This document shows, piece after piece, positions 10,851-19,754 of a stretch of 64,000 nucleotides of DNA. A model generated the notes under the pieces. The model was not told the DNA's origin and ran no database searches. It saw only the letters and a list, made by a program, of their open reading frames with translations. The DNA comes from Coccinella septempunctata (taxonomy: Eukaryota; Arthropoda; Insecta; Coleoptera; Coccinellidae). The stretch spans positions 26,102,856 to 26,166,855 of the forward strand of contig NC_058194.1 in the NCBI RefSeq assembly GCF_907165205.1. The letters run 5' to 3'. The first letter of the stretch is position 1; every line of letters starts with the position of its first letter. The position numbers were made by a program, and so were the translations under genes.

Positions 10851-11389
10851 TCAAACAGAATTTGTCCTTGAAAATCGACGTGGATGAACCCTTTAAGATT
10901 GTTTAATCAACCAATGAATATTCCACGCAGACAGTATTTATTTCGCCCCACAATCATAAAGAGTACATCCAATCGACTCCCTGCAGGTCGTAAAATTTAA
11001 TGAAGATCTTAACGATACAAAGAGAATAATAATATAAATAGTTCGGCAACTTTAACATGCTCTAAATATCGGCTGCCTGGTTTTCAGATGGCACCGAACA
11101 TGGACGTTCCTCGCGTAGTACAAATTTAATGTTGTTTGACACGAGCATAAAAATGCGGGATCGTCTATGCCGAAGTACAAGCCATGACGATAAAATCGGA
11201 CACTAAATCGTTATGTGTAATATACTCGAACAAGAAAGTGGTTTGTTTTCTACATATAGATTTTGTGGGTGCAAAACAATGTAAAATGCAGTGTCAACTG
11301 TATTATATTCGTATGCCAGCAGAAGGAAAACGTAATGTGTGACTTCGATTCTCAGAAAAATCTATGAAACAGACAAAAATAACAAGGTC
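10851..11389. other. Unassigned sequence between Penelope and pogo copies
   Basis: No ORF, inverted repeat or RNA gene seen. Confidence 0.35.
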
Positions 11390-11391
11390 TA

Positions 11392-12320
11392 GAGTCATTC
11401 GGGGTAACTAAGCGCAGTGGGTAAGTGTGCGCAGTGCGTATATCTCGACTATGCAATGTATGAAAGAGGGGTTCATTTGGGTGAAGCAAGGACGCAGAAT
11501 CGCCATATTAGTTTTTCATAGGAGTGCGCTGTGCCACATTTCTTTAACTTTTTATTTGAATCAATCAAATTCACTAGTTTTCTTGTTAATTTTTAGCATC
11601 TCTGCACATTCTGCCAGGTCCAAGTTCCGAGTCCCTCAGTGTTAAACAATATTTTATTCGATCATGGGTATATTAATCTAAATATATAATAAAAAATTTT
11701 AGGTTCTCTTAGCTGCTCAACTCTATAAGAACGTCAATTCAAATTTTGGCTTACTGGGGAAAGTGTGCGCGGGTAAGTGTGCGCATAGATTCATTATATG
11801 GGCATTAGTTCAGTGAGGATTAAGTTATGACATTGTTGATTTTCTTGGTTGAGACTCGATCAATATTGCCCTATTTGTTCAGAAAAATATGAAGAGCCAC
11901 CAACAGGGGAATGTATCAAGTGTTGTGTTCACCAAGAATTGTGGCACGAACAATAATGCACTGCTTGTAAAAAGGCGCTTCTGTATTGACAATAAACAGC
12001 ATTTCTCTAATATTGTAACATTTTGATGACATTATTTTGTAATTTGTTTTGATTGTGTTGTTCACTAAGCACTGAGTTCACTTACCCCGTGAGGGTGCGC
12101 ACACTTACCCGCAATACGGGGCATGTGAACGCACTCCGACTTTCTCTATTAAATTCTTTTTTGCGGAAAGAAAACGTTTTTGTTTGTTTGCTTTTTGATG
12201 TTTTCTTATAGATTAGAAAATTCTCTATCTTATGAATATGTTTTAATTTTTCTAGCTTCAACATTTGAAACTGGGTATGGCTTGAAAGGTAAAAGTGCGC
12301 ACAGTTGCCCCGAATGACTC
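11392..12320 (+). mobile_element. Non-autonomous pogo-like transposon (family B), copy 2
   Basis: Ends GAGTCATTCGGGGTAACT and CCCCGAATGACTC form near-perfect TIRs flanked by TA (11390-11391 and 12321-12322). It is 929 bp against 909 for copy 1 and is highly similar to it throughout, in the same orientation and about 1.95 kb away. It keeps the same finger-coding tail. Its TIRs are better matched than those of copy 1. Confidence 0.75.
11866..11992 (+). pseudogene. Transposase C-terminal zinc-finger remnant (copy 2)
   Basis: The frame gives CPICSEKYEEPPTGECIKCC then VHQELWHEQ, a stop in place of Glu, and CTACKKALLY with the final stop. The two copies carry different stop codons (copy 1 at the Trp, copy 2 at the Glu), so they decayed independently from a shared coding ancestor. 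The consensus finger would be C-x2-C ... C-x2-C ... H-x2-C-type. Confidence 0.5.
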
Positions 12321-12322
12321 TA

Positions 12323-13061
12323 GACTAGTTTCCGAATCACTTGAAAATCAGAGGCATCGAGAAGGTCAGTCAATACACTTACATACAATCTGTAGTCTGG
12401 GGTAGAACTCGATTACACATCCAATAATAAGGTGGGTGTAAATTCAGCTGTAGAAGTAAACTTCATCATGACGAGTGTCAGAATGAACGTGAGTTGCTTG
12501 TGGTCTCACTGTGAATCCGCCTTACATTACTCGATACATAATATCTCTGCCTATGATTTCTCTATAAGCTGCAGAAAACTTGAGCTGATAACGGAGGCTA
12601 TTTATAAGGTAGATTGATGCAGATCCATGTTCTCGACTAATAGGATGCTAACTCTCGGTAATATTTTCTTCCCCATGCGCTGAAATTATATTTATAACCG
12701 TAAACATAATTAGGTCGAAGTAAATTCCAGTTAAAGGACCATTACTAATAGGCAGGATATAACCTGCCGCCCTTGCTTGTCCACACCTGCTACGATGGCG
12801 CGACTAACAAGGCAGTTCCTTCAAATTTAGCATACGCTAAAACTCACATAACCCATAATTCGTTCGTTACATTAAAAATGAATATATATCCTAACGAAGC
12901 GCAAAATTGGAAAGGATGAACCACCGACAGATAAAATGCGAAAGCTTGGCTTGACGAAAGTGGTTATGCCTTTGAATGTGTTGCGTCTTCCAGATTGCCA
13001 TAATTGAAGGTTGCGTTAGTTGGGAAGCTCGTTAAAATTGAACGCTTCCTTAACGCATCGG
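12323..13061. other. Unassigned intergenic sequence
   Basis: No recognisable genes. It ends at the 4-bp target site ATGG of the LTR element. Confidence 0.35.
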
Positions 13062-13065
13062 ATGG

Positions 13066-14571
13066 TGTGATAGACTTTTCGTACTCTGGCAGCTCCTTAC
13101 GGTTGCTCGGGCGCCAGTGGGGCAATCAGTCAAACCCCACGTCTCTCACAGAATCCCCAAAGAATTGGAGAGCCCGGGTAGACTTGAGTATCAGTGGAGA
13201 AGGGTATCGATGAAGACTAAGGCGGTAGCGTCTTCTAAGTGTCTGCTTTTCAACGGTCTTTAGGCGTCAGAAAGAGTACTTACCTCTTCTAACTAAACTC
13301 TTAGATGAAACTGATTTAATAAATAGACTCTCACTGGCAAAATAATTGGCAACAAAAATAAATGTTCAACTATTTATTTCTATTAAAATAAACTGTACAC
13401 AAAAGAAAATAGACAGGTACACTAAATCGTGGACGTCAACGGCTGGCAAACCTTCACTTCAGGAAAATGGACGGTTTCGGAAATATACGGAAGTAAGTCA
13501 AGTCTCAATTAAACTAAGTGCAAAGAAACATGCACGGTTTCGGAAAAATATTCCAACTAAGGCAAGACACAATTGAATGAAAAGTACGAACGGTTTTAAA
13601 AATAATAAACGGAATTCAGTCAGGTCAAAATTTAAAAACACCAGTTCACCGGGGTACGCCCTCTATCTCTGTCTCGGTGGTTTGTCTATGATCCGGTGTC
13701 CTTCGGTCTCTCTCTCTCTCTCTCGGTGACCTCAAGCTGGCTGACTGTCAAACAGCGGCCACAGAGTCCGGCGGTGAGGGTATTTGACGGTTATGGAATC
13801 CCAACTCTATGCTCGGCGAATCTAACCTATAACTATAATTCAAACGGTCGGAAATCGGGATGAAACGGTCAAATATTCAGGAATCGGAAAAATCAGGGGG
13901 GCCCAACGTCCTCCTGGGACCCAAATGTCACCCTACGGTAACGGAAAGCTATATACAGCAGGAAATGGTTAGCTCACGGTTTTCAGCCAAGCACAAGTCT
14001 AGAGAGAATATTATTCCATAAAGGTGCAATGAAGCGGTAATAATTTCAAATATCACTTGCCTTAGAAATTCCTTTGTGTCTCGTAAGTACGGTTTTCACT
14101 TGACAATCACCTCACTCGTTCAACTCTCAACAACGATTCATACTGATCTTGACCTTCAGCGACGGAACTCGAAGAAGTAGGTACCCCGGAAAATTGTCCC
14201 CACCATGGGTAACTCAGTCCCCCATTGGATAAACTCAAATTGTTCGGTAAATCAACGGTCTCGGAAAGAGACAGAAACAATTGAAGAGAAGGAAAAACGG
14301 AACAAGTTGAAAGACCTTTTTCGAGTCAGAAAAAGTACGGTTCAACGGAAAGAATTCTAAAATATATGAATTCTGAAAACAAGATATATTCGGTCTCCGC
14401 TACAAATATGGGACTGGTCGGTGGAAAACAATGACATGAAATCAATCGGTAAATCCCCCCTATGATAATTTAACGGTTTTCTTCCGAAATACTTCGATTG
14501 TCAGGTCCTATTAAGAAAGTATCGGTAGAGAAATTTCCTTTTCGTGGCGGGGTAAAATCTGCCTCGTCACA
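13066..14571 (-). repeat. 3' LTR of the gypsy-type element
   Basis: This is 1506 bp, offset exactly 5176 from its partner with no length difference, and no mismatch was noticed when reading both. It contains a short CT run (13708-13724) and many CGGT tetranucleotides. A 76-codon open frame inside (13346-13576) occurs in both LTRs simply because they are copies. A 14-nt match to the primer site (TGCTCGGGCGCCAG) lies at 13104-13117. Confidence 0.93.
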
Positions 14572-14583
14572 TCCCCCTCCTTC
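14572..14583 (-). other. Polypurine tract
   Basis: On the sense (minus) strand GAAGGAGGGGGA lies directly against the 3' LTR start. This is the position and composition expected for the plus-strand DNA primer of an LTR retrotransposon. Confidence 0.85.
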
Positions 14584-14822
14584 GTCGGCAAAAAAAAATA
14601 AAACGAAGTTTTATTTTTTTTTTTTTCAACCCCCCTGGGTATCGTTGCGGTATTTCTAAATGTCGGTTTCAGCCTGTGAAAGCTGCGGGGTTATTGAACT
14701 CGGCGTCATTTCATGACCTGATGAACTCAAACGGTAATAAAAAAAAACTGTCGGTTGGCGTATCCACCATGTCGGTAAGAAGACTTAGCCTTCTCGGATT
14801 TTCAAATTGGAAAATTATTCGG

Positions 14823-17800
14823 TCAGGTTCTTAACGGCATATACCTTTCAATCCCAGGGGATTTCAGGTCCTTTATGTGGATGTGTCTGACAACCTTACC
14901 ACTGCCATCCTTGATGTCATACACCACAGGAGAGACTATGCCTACAACGGTATACGGTCCGGAGTATTTCGGAGCCAACTTGGCGGCAACTCCTTCTACT
15001 GCAGAAGATAAGGAATGCCCTCTTCGGTACACTTGGTCTCCAATCCTATGACGCCAGTCCTTACGACGTAGGTTATAGTGACTTTGCTGGACGAAGGCTC
15101 GTGTTAATCTAGTTCGGACAAATTTAGTTTCGGTAAATCGGTTACGGTTATTTACATGGTAAGCAACTTGCGGTTCGGTATCCGGTTCGGTGTGATTCTC
15201 TCCCTCCTTGATAGCAATCTCGGTAGAAAATTTGGCGTTCGGTGAACGCATTTCCCTATCCAAGTTCAAGAATGCTCTGGGGTCTTCGGTTGACTCCTGC
15301 TTTGGGGAATTCACTTCATCTTCCTTGGAAGCCTGGTACACACCTCTTTGGACAGTTGTTCTCATGGGCCTAAATTCCATCCGTTTGGAGAATCTGTCCT
15401 TTTTACAAGGTTCTTCCACCACATAGGAATGATTCCTTGCCGGTTTCTGCTGTGAAACCTTGTATCGGTGACACTTGCTACATTTTCGGACATATTGGGC
15501 AATTTCTCGGAACATTCCTGGCCAATAGTAGCTACGGGCTATGCGAAATTTGGTTTCTGCTATTCCCAAGTGTCCAGCGGTCGGTCGGTCGTGGTTTTCG
15601 AGAAGGACTTCTCTTCGGTCATCTTTCGGAACACATAACTTCCAGGGATTTCCCAATTCTGGCTCTGTAAAATCATCGGAATCGCAAAAATGGCGGTATA
15701 ATTTTCCTGACACTATCCTGTAGTCAGAAAACGCTGTAGGATTCGATTTTACTTCTGCCAATTTCCTCCTGTACCATGAGCAACTTACATTGTCCTCGGT
15801 CAGGCATATGGTTCCTTCGGTCGGTAACGGTAGCGGTAACGATGACGGTAACGGTAACGGTAACGGTGACGGTGACGGTAACGGTAACGGTAACTGATTC
15901 TGCTCTTCCTGCGTCATGGGCTTGTCCTTTAGGGACCTGCCATTCAGAAAGCATTCGGCGGTTTGGAGATTGATGGAGAAGTCGTGTGCTCTCAGTACAT
16001 CCATTCCCAGTACTACACTGATCGGTAAATCCGAAACTAACAACCACGTAGCCTCAATATTTTCGGATCCAACCTGAACCTGTGCTGTGTACATTTCCTT
16101 AATCGGGATAGAACTTCCGTTAGCGACGGTGGTGGTAACGTCTCTAACATAATTCGGTGTTATTCCAGCGGCCTTGCAGTGAGCAGCCACTTCACTGCTG
16201 ATGAAGGACCTGGTTGATCCGGTGTCCAATAGTGCCCGGAACTCCTTGTCTCCTATAAGAACATTAGTTATAGGACGGTTATCAGAAAGGATTTTCTTCG
16301 GAATAACCGGGGTTCTCGGTAACGGACACTGACAATCTTTGGACATTATACCCTTCTTACCACATCGAGAGCAGAAAAGTATCGGTTTCGATGTACACTG
16401 TACTCGTAGATGGCCCTTACCACCACATCTCCAGCACTGGGTTTCGGTTGGCGGTCGGACGGTATTCTTCGGTTCATCTTGTCTCTGACGTGCTGTAGAG
16501 TTTTGTACAAGTTTCGGTTTATCGGACGGTTCGGACAGTGTGCTGAGGTGCATTCCGATCGGTTGGACGTTCGGTGAGGGATTTCGGAAGGTAAGATGCG
16601 GTTCGTTGATGAAACTCTTGTGGATCGGTGGCAAAGCATAGTTAGCGGTTTGCCATTTGACCAATTCAAAAACTTTTCCTTTTCGGAGCAGTTCTTCTAT
16701 GGTTGAAGTCGGTTGGAAGGCCAGGGCGGTTTGCAGTTCTGGCAGTAAACGTCGTCGGATGATATTCACCTGTTCTTCCTCGGTCGGTCGCTTTACGGTC
16801 AGCTTCTGAAACAGGTTTTGCATTCGAGTTACATACAACAAGAGTCGTTCATCGGTTCCTTGAGTGCGTTTCTTGATTTCCTCCAAAAGGATGTCCTCGT
16901 AGTCGGGAGGAAGAAAGGCCTCTCGGAGTTGTTCTTTGAAATCGGTCCAGTCGGTGAAGGTGCCTCTCCGGGGAATGTACCAGTCTCTTGCATCCCTACG
17001 TAACAGCTCGTATATTGACTCGAATAACTGTTCGTGGCTCACCTTTCTAGCCTCGGCAAGATACTCAGCCTCCTCCAGGAATGAGGTCACACTGGTTGAC
17101 CCATCGAACGTCAGGTTCCATTTCCACACAGGAACGGTAGGAACGATGGAATGGTCGGTGGTTTTCGGCGGTTTCATCGGCGGGTATTCGGTCGTCAGTT
17201 CGGCTTCCTTGGTCGTCGGTACTTCGCTTCTTACTTCTCTCATCCCAGCGGTATCGGTAGGAGATGAGGCAAATGAAACTCTCCTGGTTGATTCGGCAAA
17301 CTCCCTCGCTAATCGCCTTGACTCAGGGGATGTTATTAGCGGTCTGTTTTCCTCACTGGTTCGGTCGGTTGGCAGTGCTTGTTCAACGGTAAATGGGAGG
17401 ATGTCGGCGGGCGGTCGGTGGTATGAAGGTTGTTTCTGCAAAAAAGTACGTTCAATTTGTTCGGTTAATAATCTGCAAACTTCTTGTCGGTTCTGCTGCA
17501 GCCGGTCATCATGAGTGGTCGGTCGGGATATGTCACAATCTTCTCCCAAATTCAACAAGTCTGCTTCTCCAACGGTGGTTGAACACGGAATCAGACCTGG
17601 ACCAAGTCTAGATGCGCAGTCCGGTAATTCCCGGTCAATCAGCGACGGTGTGCCGGCTGACAGGTTCTCTGGAATACCACCTAACCAGTGAGTATTCTCC
17701 AGCAATCTCATAGCCATCTTCAGAGAGTGCTCCAGCTCGGTTTTCTTGTGAAGCAGTCTGACAGCTTCCGGAGATAGACTTCTCAGTCGGCCTTGAACGT

Positions 17801-18068
17801 GCAGTAGCCGGCTCCTAATGCGCTGCAACTCATTGTCTCTATTATTAAAATCGAACTCACATATCTCTCCCATCAAGTCGAACAACTTGGCACCACAAAC
17901 CCCAATTTCCTGTGCCTGGTCAATTTCATCTCTTGGCATGAACGGTATGTCGGAATGGATGGCCCTTCTCAGTTGAGCTCTTTTCTCCTGAACGGTGTGT
18001 CCCACAGTGCAGCCTCTTGCCTCTAACTCCCATGTAAGTTCGTCGCTTTTCAGTCGGTTGACATCCAT
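14823..18068 (-). CDS. Gag-protease-integrase-ends polyprotein (no RT/RNase H/DDE core)
   Basis: One uninterrupted frame of 1081 codons. Residues 6-37 resemble a SAP-type helix pair (LKSDELTWELEARG). Residues about 315-480 are a Gag capsid-like region (WNLTFDG, FLEEAEYL, DWYIPRRGTFTDW, FKEQLREAFLP). A CCHC zinc knuckle is C545, C548, H553, C558; a second at 566-579 has the His replaced. The aspartic protease shows LLDTGSTRSFIS (DTG 615-617) and VVLGMD at 685-690. A Pro-Leu repeat linker spans 727-749. The integrase zinc finger is H826, H833, C863, C866. The integrase C-terminal part has KYSGPYTVV (GPY 1037-1039). Between protease and zinc finger there is no RT or RNase H, and between zinc finger and GPY no DDE core. 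Both gaps are in frame. It could assemble particles and process itself but cannot copy or integrate DNA. Confidence 0.9.
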   Translation of the reverse strand: MDVNRLKSDELTWELEARGCTVGHTVQEKRAQLRRAIHSDIPFMPRDEIDQAQEIGVCGAKLFDLMGEICEFDFNNRDNELQRIRSRLLHVQGRLRSLSPEAVRLLHKKTELEHSLKMAMRLLENTHWLGGIPENLSAGTPSLIDRELPDCASRLGPGLIPCSTTVGEADLLNLGEDCDISRPTTHDDRLQQNRQEVCRLLTEQIERTFLQKQPSYHRPPADILPFTVEQALPTDRTSEENRPLITSPESRRLAREFAESTRRVSFASSPTDTAGMREVRSEVPTTKEAELTTEYPPMKPPKTTDHSIVPTVPVWKWNLTFDGSTSVTSFLEEAEYLAEARKVSHEQLFESIYELLRRDARDWYIPRRGTFTDWTDFKEQLREAFLPPDYEDILLEEIKKRTQGTDERLLLYVTRMQNLFQKLTVKRPTEEEQVNIIRRRLLPELQTALAFQPTSTIEELLRKGKVFELVKWQTANYALPPIHKSFINEPHLTFRNPSPNVQPIGMHLSTLSEPSDKPKLVQNSTARQRQDEPKNTVRPPTETQCWRCGGKGHLRVQCTSKPILFCSRCGKKGIMSKDCQCPLPRTPVIPKKILSDNRPITNVLIGDKEFRALLDTGSTRSFISSEVAAHCKAAGITPNYVRDVTTTVANGSSIPIKEMYTAQVQVGSENIEATWLLVSDLPISVVLGMDVLRAHDFSINLQTAECFLNGRSLKDKPMTQEEQNQLPLPLPSPSPLPLPLPSSLPLPLPTEGTICLTEDNVSCSWYRRKLAEVKSNPTAFSDYRIVSGKLYRHFCDSDDFTEPELGNPWKLCVPKDDRREVLLENHDRPTAGHLGIAETKFRIARSYYWPGMFREIAQYVRKCSKCHRYKVSQQKPARNHSYVVEEPCKKDRFSKRMEFRPMRTTVQRGVYQASKEDEVNSPKQESTEDPRAFLNLDREMRSPNAKFSTEIAIKEGENHTEPDTEPQVAYHVNNRNRFTETKFVRTRLTRAFVQQSHYNLRRKDWRHRIGDQVYRRGHSLSSAVEGVAAKLAPKYSGPYTVVGIVSPVVYDIKDGSGKVVRHIHIKDLKSPGIERYMPLRT
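15822..15897. repeat. CGGTAA-type hexamer microsatellite inside the ORF
   Basis: About a dozen units of GGTAAC / GGTGAC / GATGAC lie in register with the codons, so the sense strand encodes alternating Pro-Leu with a few Ser. It forms a flexible linker between protease and the integrase zinc finger, the place where pol was removed. Slippage here would change length by two residues at a time without breaking the frame. Confidence 0.85.
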
Positions 18069-18221
18069 TTTTACGGCACCAAAGACTCGGAAGAAATATT
18101 TACAATATGTACTATATGGATATATACAAGAAATAAAGAACGGTTACCAATTTGCCAGTGAAGAGTATGTAGAGAAAACGGTACGGTAACGGTAACAGGA
18201 ACTACTCACAGAACAGCAGAA
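18069..18221 (-). other. Leader between primer site and Gag start
   Basis: A 153-nt untranslated stretch. In related elements it would carry the packaging signal. No stable long hairpin is obvious by eye. The plus strand shows repeated ACGGTA units near 18180. Confidence 0.5.
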
Positions 18222-18239
18222 GTCCCTGCTCGGGCGCCA
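18222..18239 (-). other. Primer binding site, tRNA-Lys type
   Basis: The sense strand reads TGGCGCCCGAGCAGGGAC, two bases inside the 5' LTR. It is complementary to the 3' end of an animal tRNA-Lys(UUU), including CCA, with one difference (G for A at position 11, which can still pair as G-U). The family assignment of the tRNA is from known sequence; no tRNA gene is present here. Confidence 0.85.
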
Positions 18240-18241
18240 GA

Positions 18242-19747
18242 TGTGATAGACTTTTCGTACTCTGGCAGCTCCTTACGGTTGCTCGGGCGCCAGTGGGGCA
18301 ATCAGTCAAACCCCACGTCTCTCACAGAATCCCCAAAGAATTGGAGAGCCCGGGTAGACTTGAGTATCAGTGGAGAAGGGTATCGATGAAGACTAAGGCG
18401 GTAGCGTCTTCTAAGTGTCTGCTTTTCAACGGTCTTTAGGCGTCAGAAAGAGTACTTACCTCTTCTAACTAAACTCTTAGATGAAACTGATTTAATAAAT
18501 AGACTCTCACTGGCAAAATAATTGGCAACAAAAATAAATGTTCAACTATTTATTTCTATTAAAATAAACTGTACACAAAAGAAAATAGACAGGTACACTA
18601 AATCGTGGACGTCAACGGCTGGCAAACCTTCACTTCAGGAAAATGGACGGTTTCGGAAATATACGGAAGTAAGTCAAGTCTCAATTAAACTAAGTGCAAA
18701 GAAACATGCACGGTTTCGGAAAAATATTCCAACTAAGGCAAGACACAATTGAATGAAAAGTACGAACGGTTTTAAAAATAATAAACGGAATTCAGTCAGG
18801 TCAAAATTTAAAAACACCAGTTCACCGGGGTACGCCCTCTATCTCTGTCTCGGTGGTTTGTCTATGATCCGGTGTCCTTCGGTCTCTCTCTCTCTCTCTC
18901 GGTGACCTCAAGCTGGCTGACTGTCAAACAGCGGCCACAGAGTCCGGCGGTGAGGGTATTTGACGGTTATGGAATCCCAACTCTATGCTCGGCGAATCTA
19001 ACCTATAACTATAATTCAAACGGTCGGAAATCGGGATGAAACGGTCAAATATTCAGGAATCGGAAAAATCAGGGGGGCCCAACGTCCTCCTGGGACCCAA
19101 ATGTCACCCTACGGTAACGGAAAGCTATATACAGCAGGAAATGGTTAGCTCACGGTTTTCAGCCAAGCACAAGTCTAGAGAGAATATTATTCCATAAAGG
19201 TGCAATGAAGCGGTAATAATTTCAAATATCACTTGCCTTAGAAATTCCTTTGTGTCTCGTAAGTACGGTTTTCACTTGACAATCACCTCACTCGTTCAAC
19301 TCTCAACAACGATTCATACTGATCTTGACCTTCAGCGACGGAACTCGAAGAAGTAGGTACCCCGGAAAATTGTCCCCACCATGGGTAACTCAGTCCCCCA
19401 TTGGATAAACTCAAATTGTTCGGTAAATCAACGGTCTCGGAAAGAGACAGAAACAATTGAAGAGAAGGAAAAACGGAACAAGTTGAAAGACCTTTTTCGA
19501 GTCAGAAAAAGTACGGTTCAACGGAAAGAATTCTAAAATATATGAATTCTGAAAACAAGATATATTCGGTCTCCGCTACAAATATGGGACTGGTCGGTGG
19601 AAAACAATGACATGAAATCAATCGGTAAATCCCCCCTATGATAATTTAACGGTTTTCTTCCGAAATACTTCGATTGTCAGGTCCTATTAAGAAAGTATCG
19701 GTAGAGAAATTTCCTTTTCGTGGCGGGGTAAAATCTGCCTCGTCACA
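18242..19747 (-). repeat. 5' LTR of the gypsy-type element
   Basis: Partner of 13066-14571. As the promoter-bearing LTR it reads leftward. Its outer end is followed by ATGG and, after one base, by the TA target of mariner copy M2. The primer-site fragment recurs at 18280-18293. Confidence 0.93.
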
Positions 19748-19754
19748 ATGGATA

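Larger units (their letters stand above)
13062..19751 (-). mobile_element. Ty3/gypsy-type LTR retrotransposon lacking RT, RNase H and integrase core
   Basis: The element proper spans 13066-19747 with ATGG duplicated on both sides (13062-13065 and 19748-19751). Two 1506-bp LTRs run 13066-14571 and 18242-19747. They start TGTGA and end TCACA on this strand and appear identical by eye. In the minus-strand sense the order is 5' LTR, primer site, 153-nt leader, a single 1081-codon ORF, a polypurine tract and the 3' LTR. The internal region is only about 3.67 kb because the pol catalytic domains are missing. Identical LTRs, clean ends and an intact target duplication show very recent insertion, so its replication must have used enzymes from a related element. 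Confidence 0.93.

Noticed and set aside
13346..13576. 76-codon frame present twice (also 18522-18752)
   Set aside because: It sits in both LTRs and is duplicated with them. No domain is seen.
15724..16047. Minus-strand frame with a Thr-Val repeat, and its plus-strand mirror
   Set aside because: Alternate-frame readings of the hexamer repeat inside the 1081-codon ORF.
16936..17514. 192-codon plus-strand frame
   Set aside because: It lies antisense inside the Gag region. The strand and frame with zinc knuckle and protease motifs is clearly the real one; the stop-poor antisense follows from composition.
18222..18239. tRNA gene fragment
   Set aside because: Only the 18 bases complementary to a tRNA 3' end are present, next to an LTR. 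This is a primer site, not a gene.
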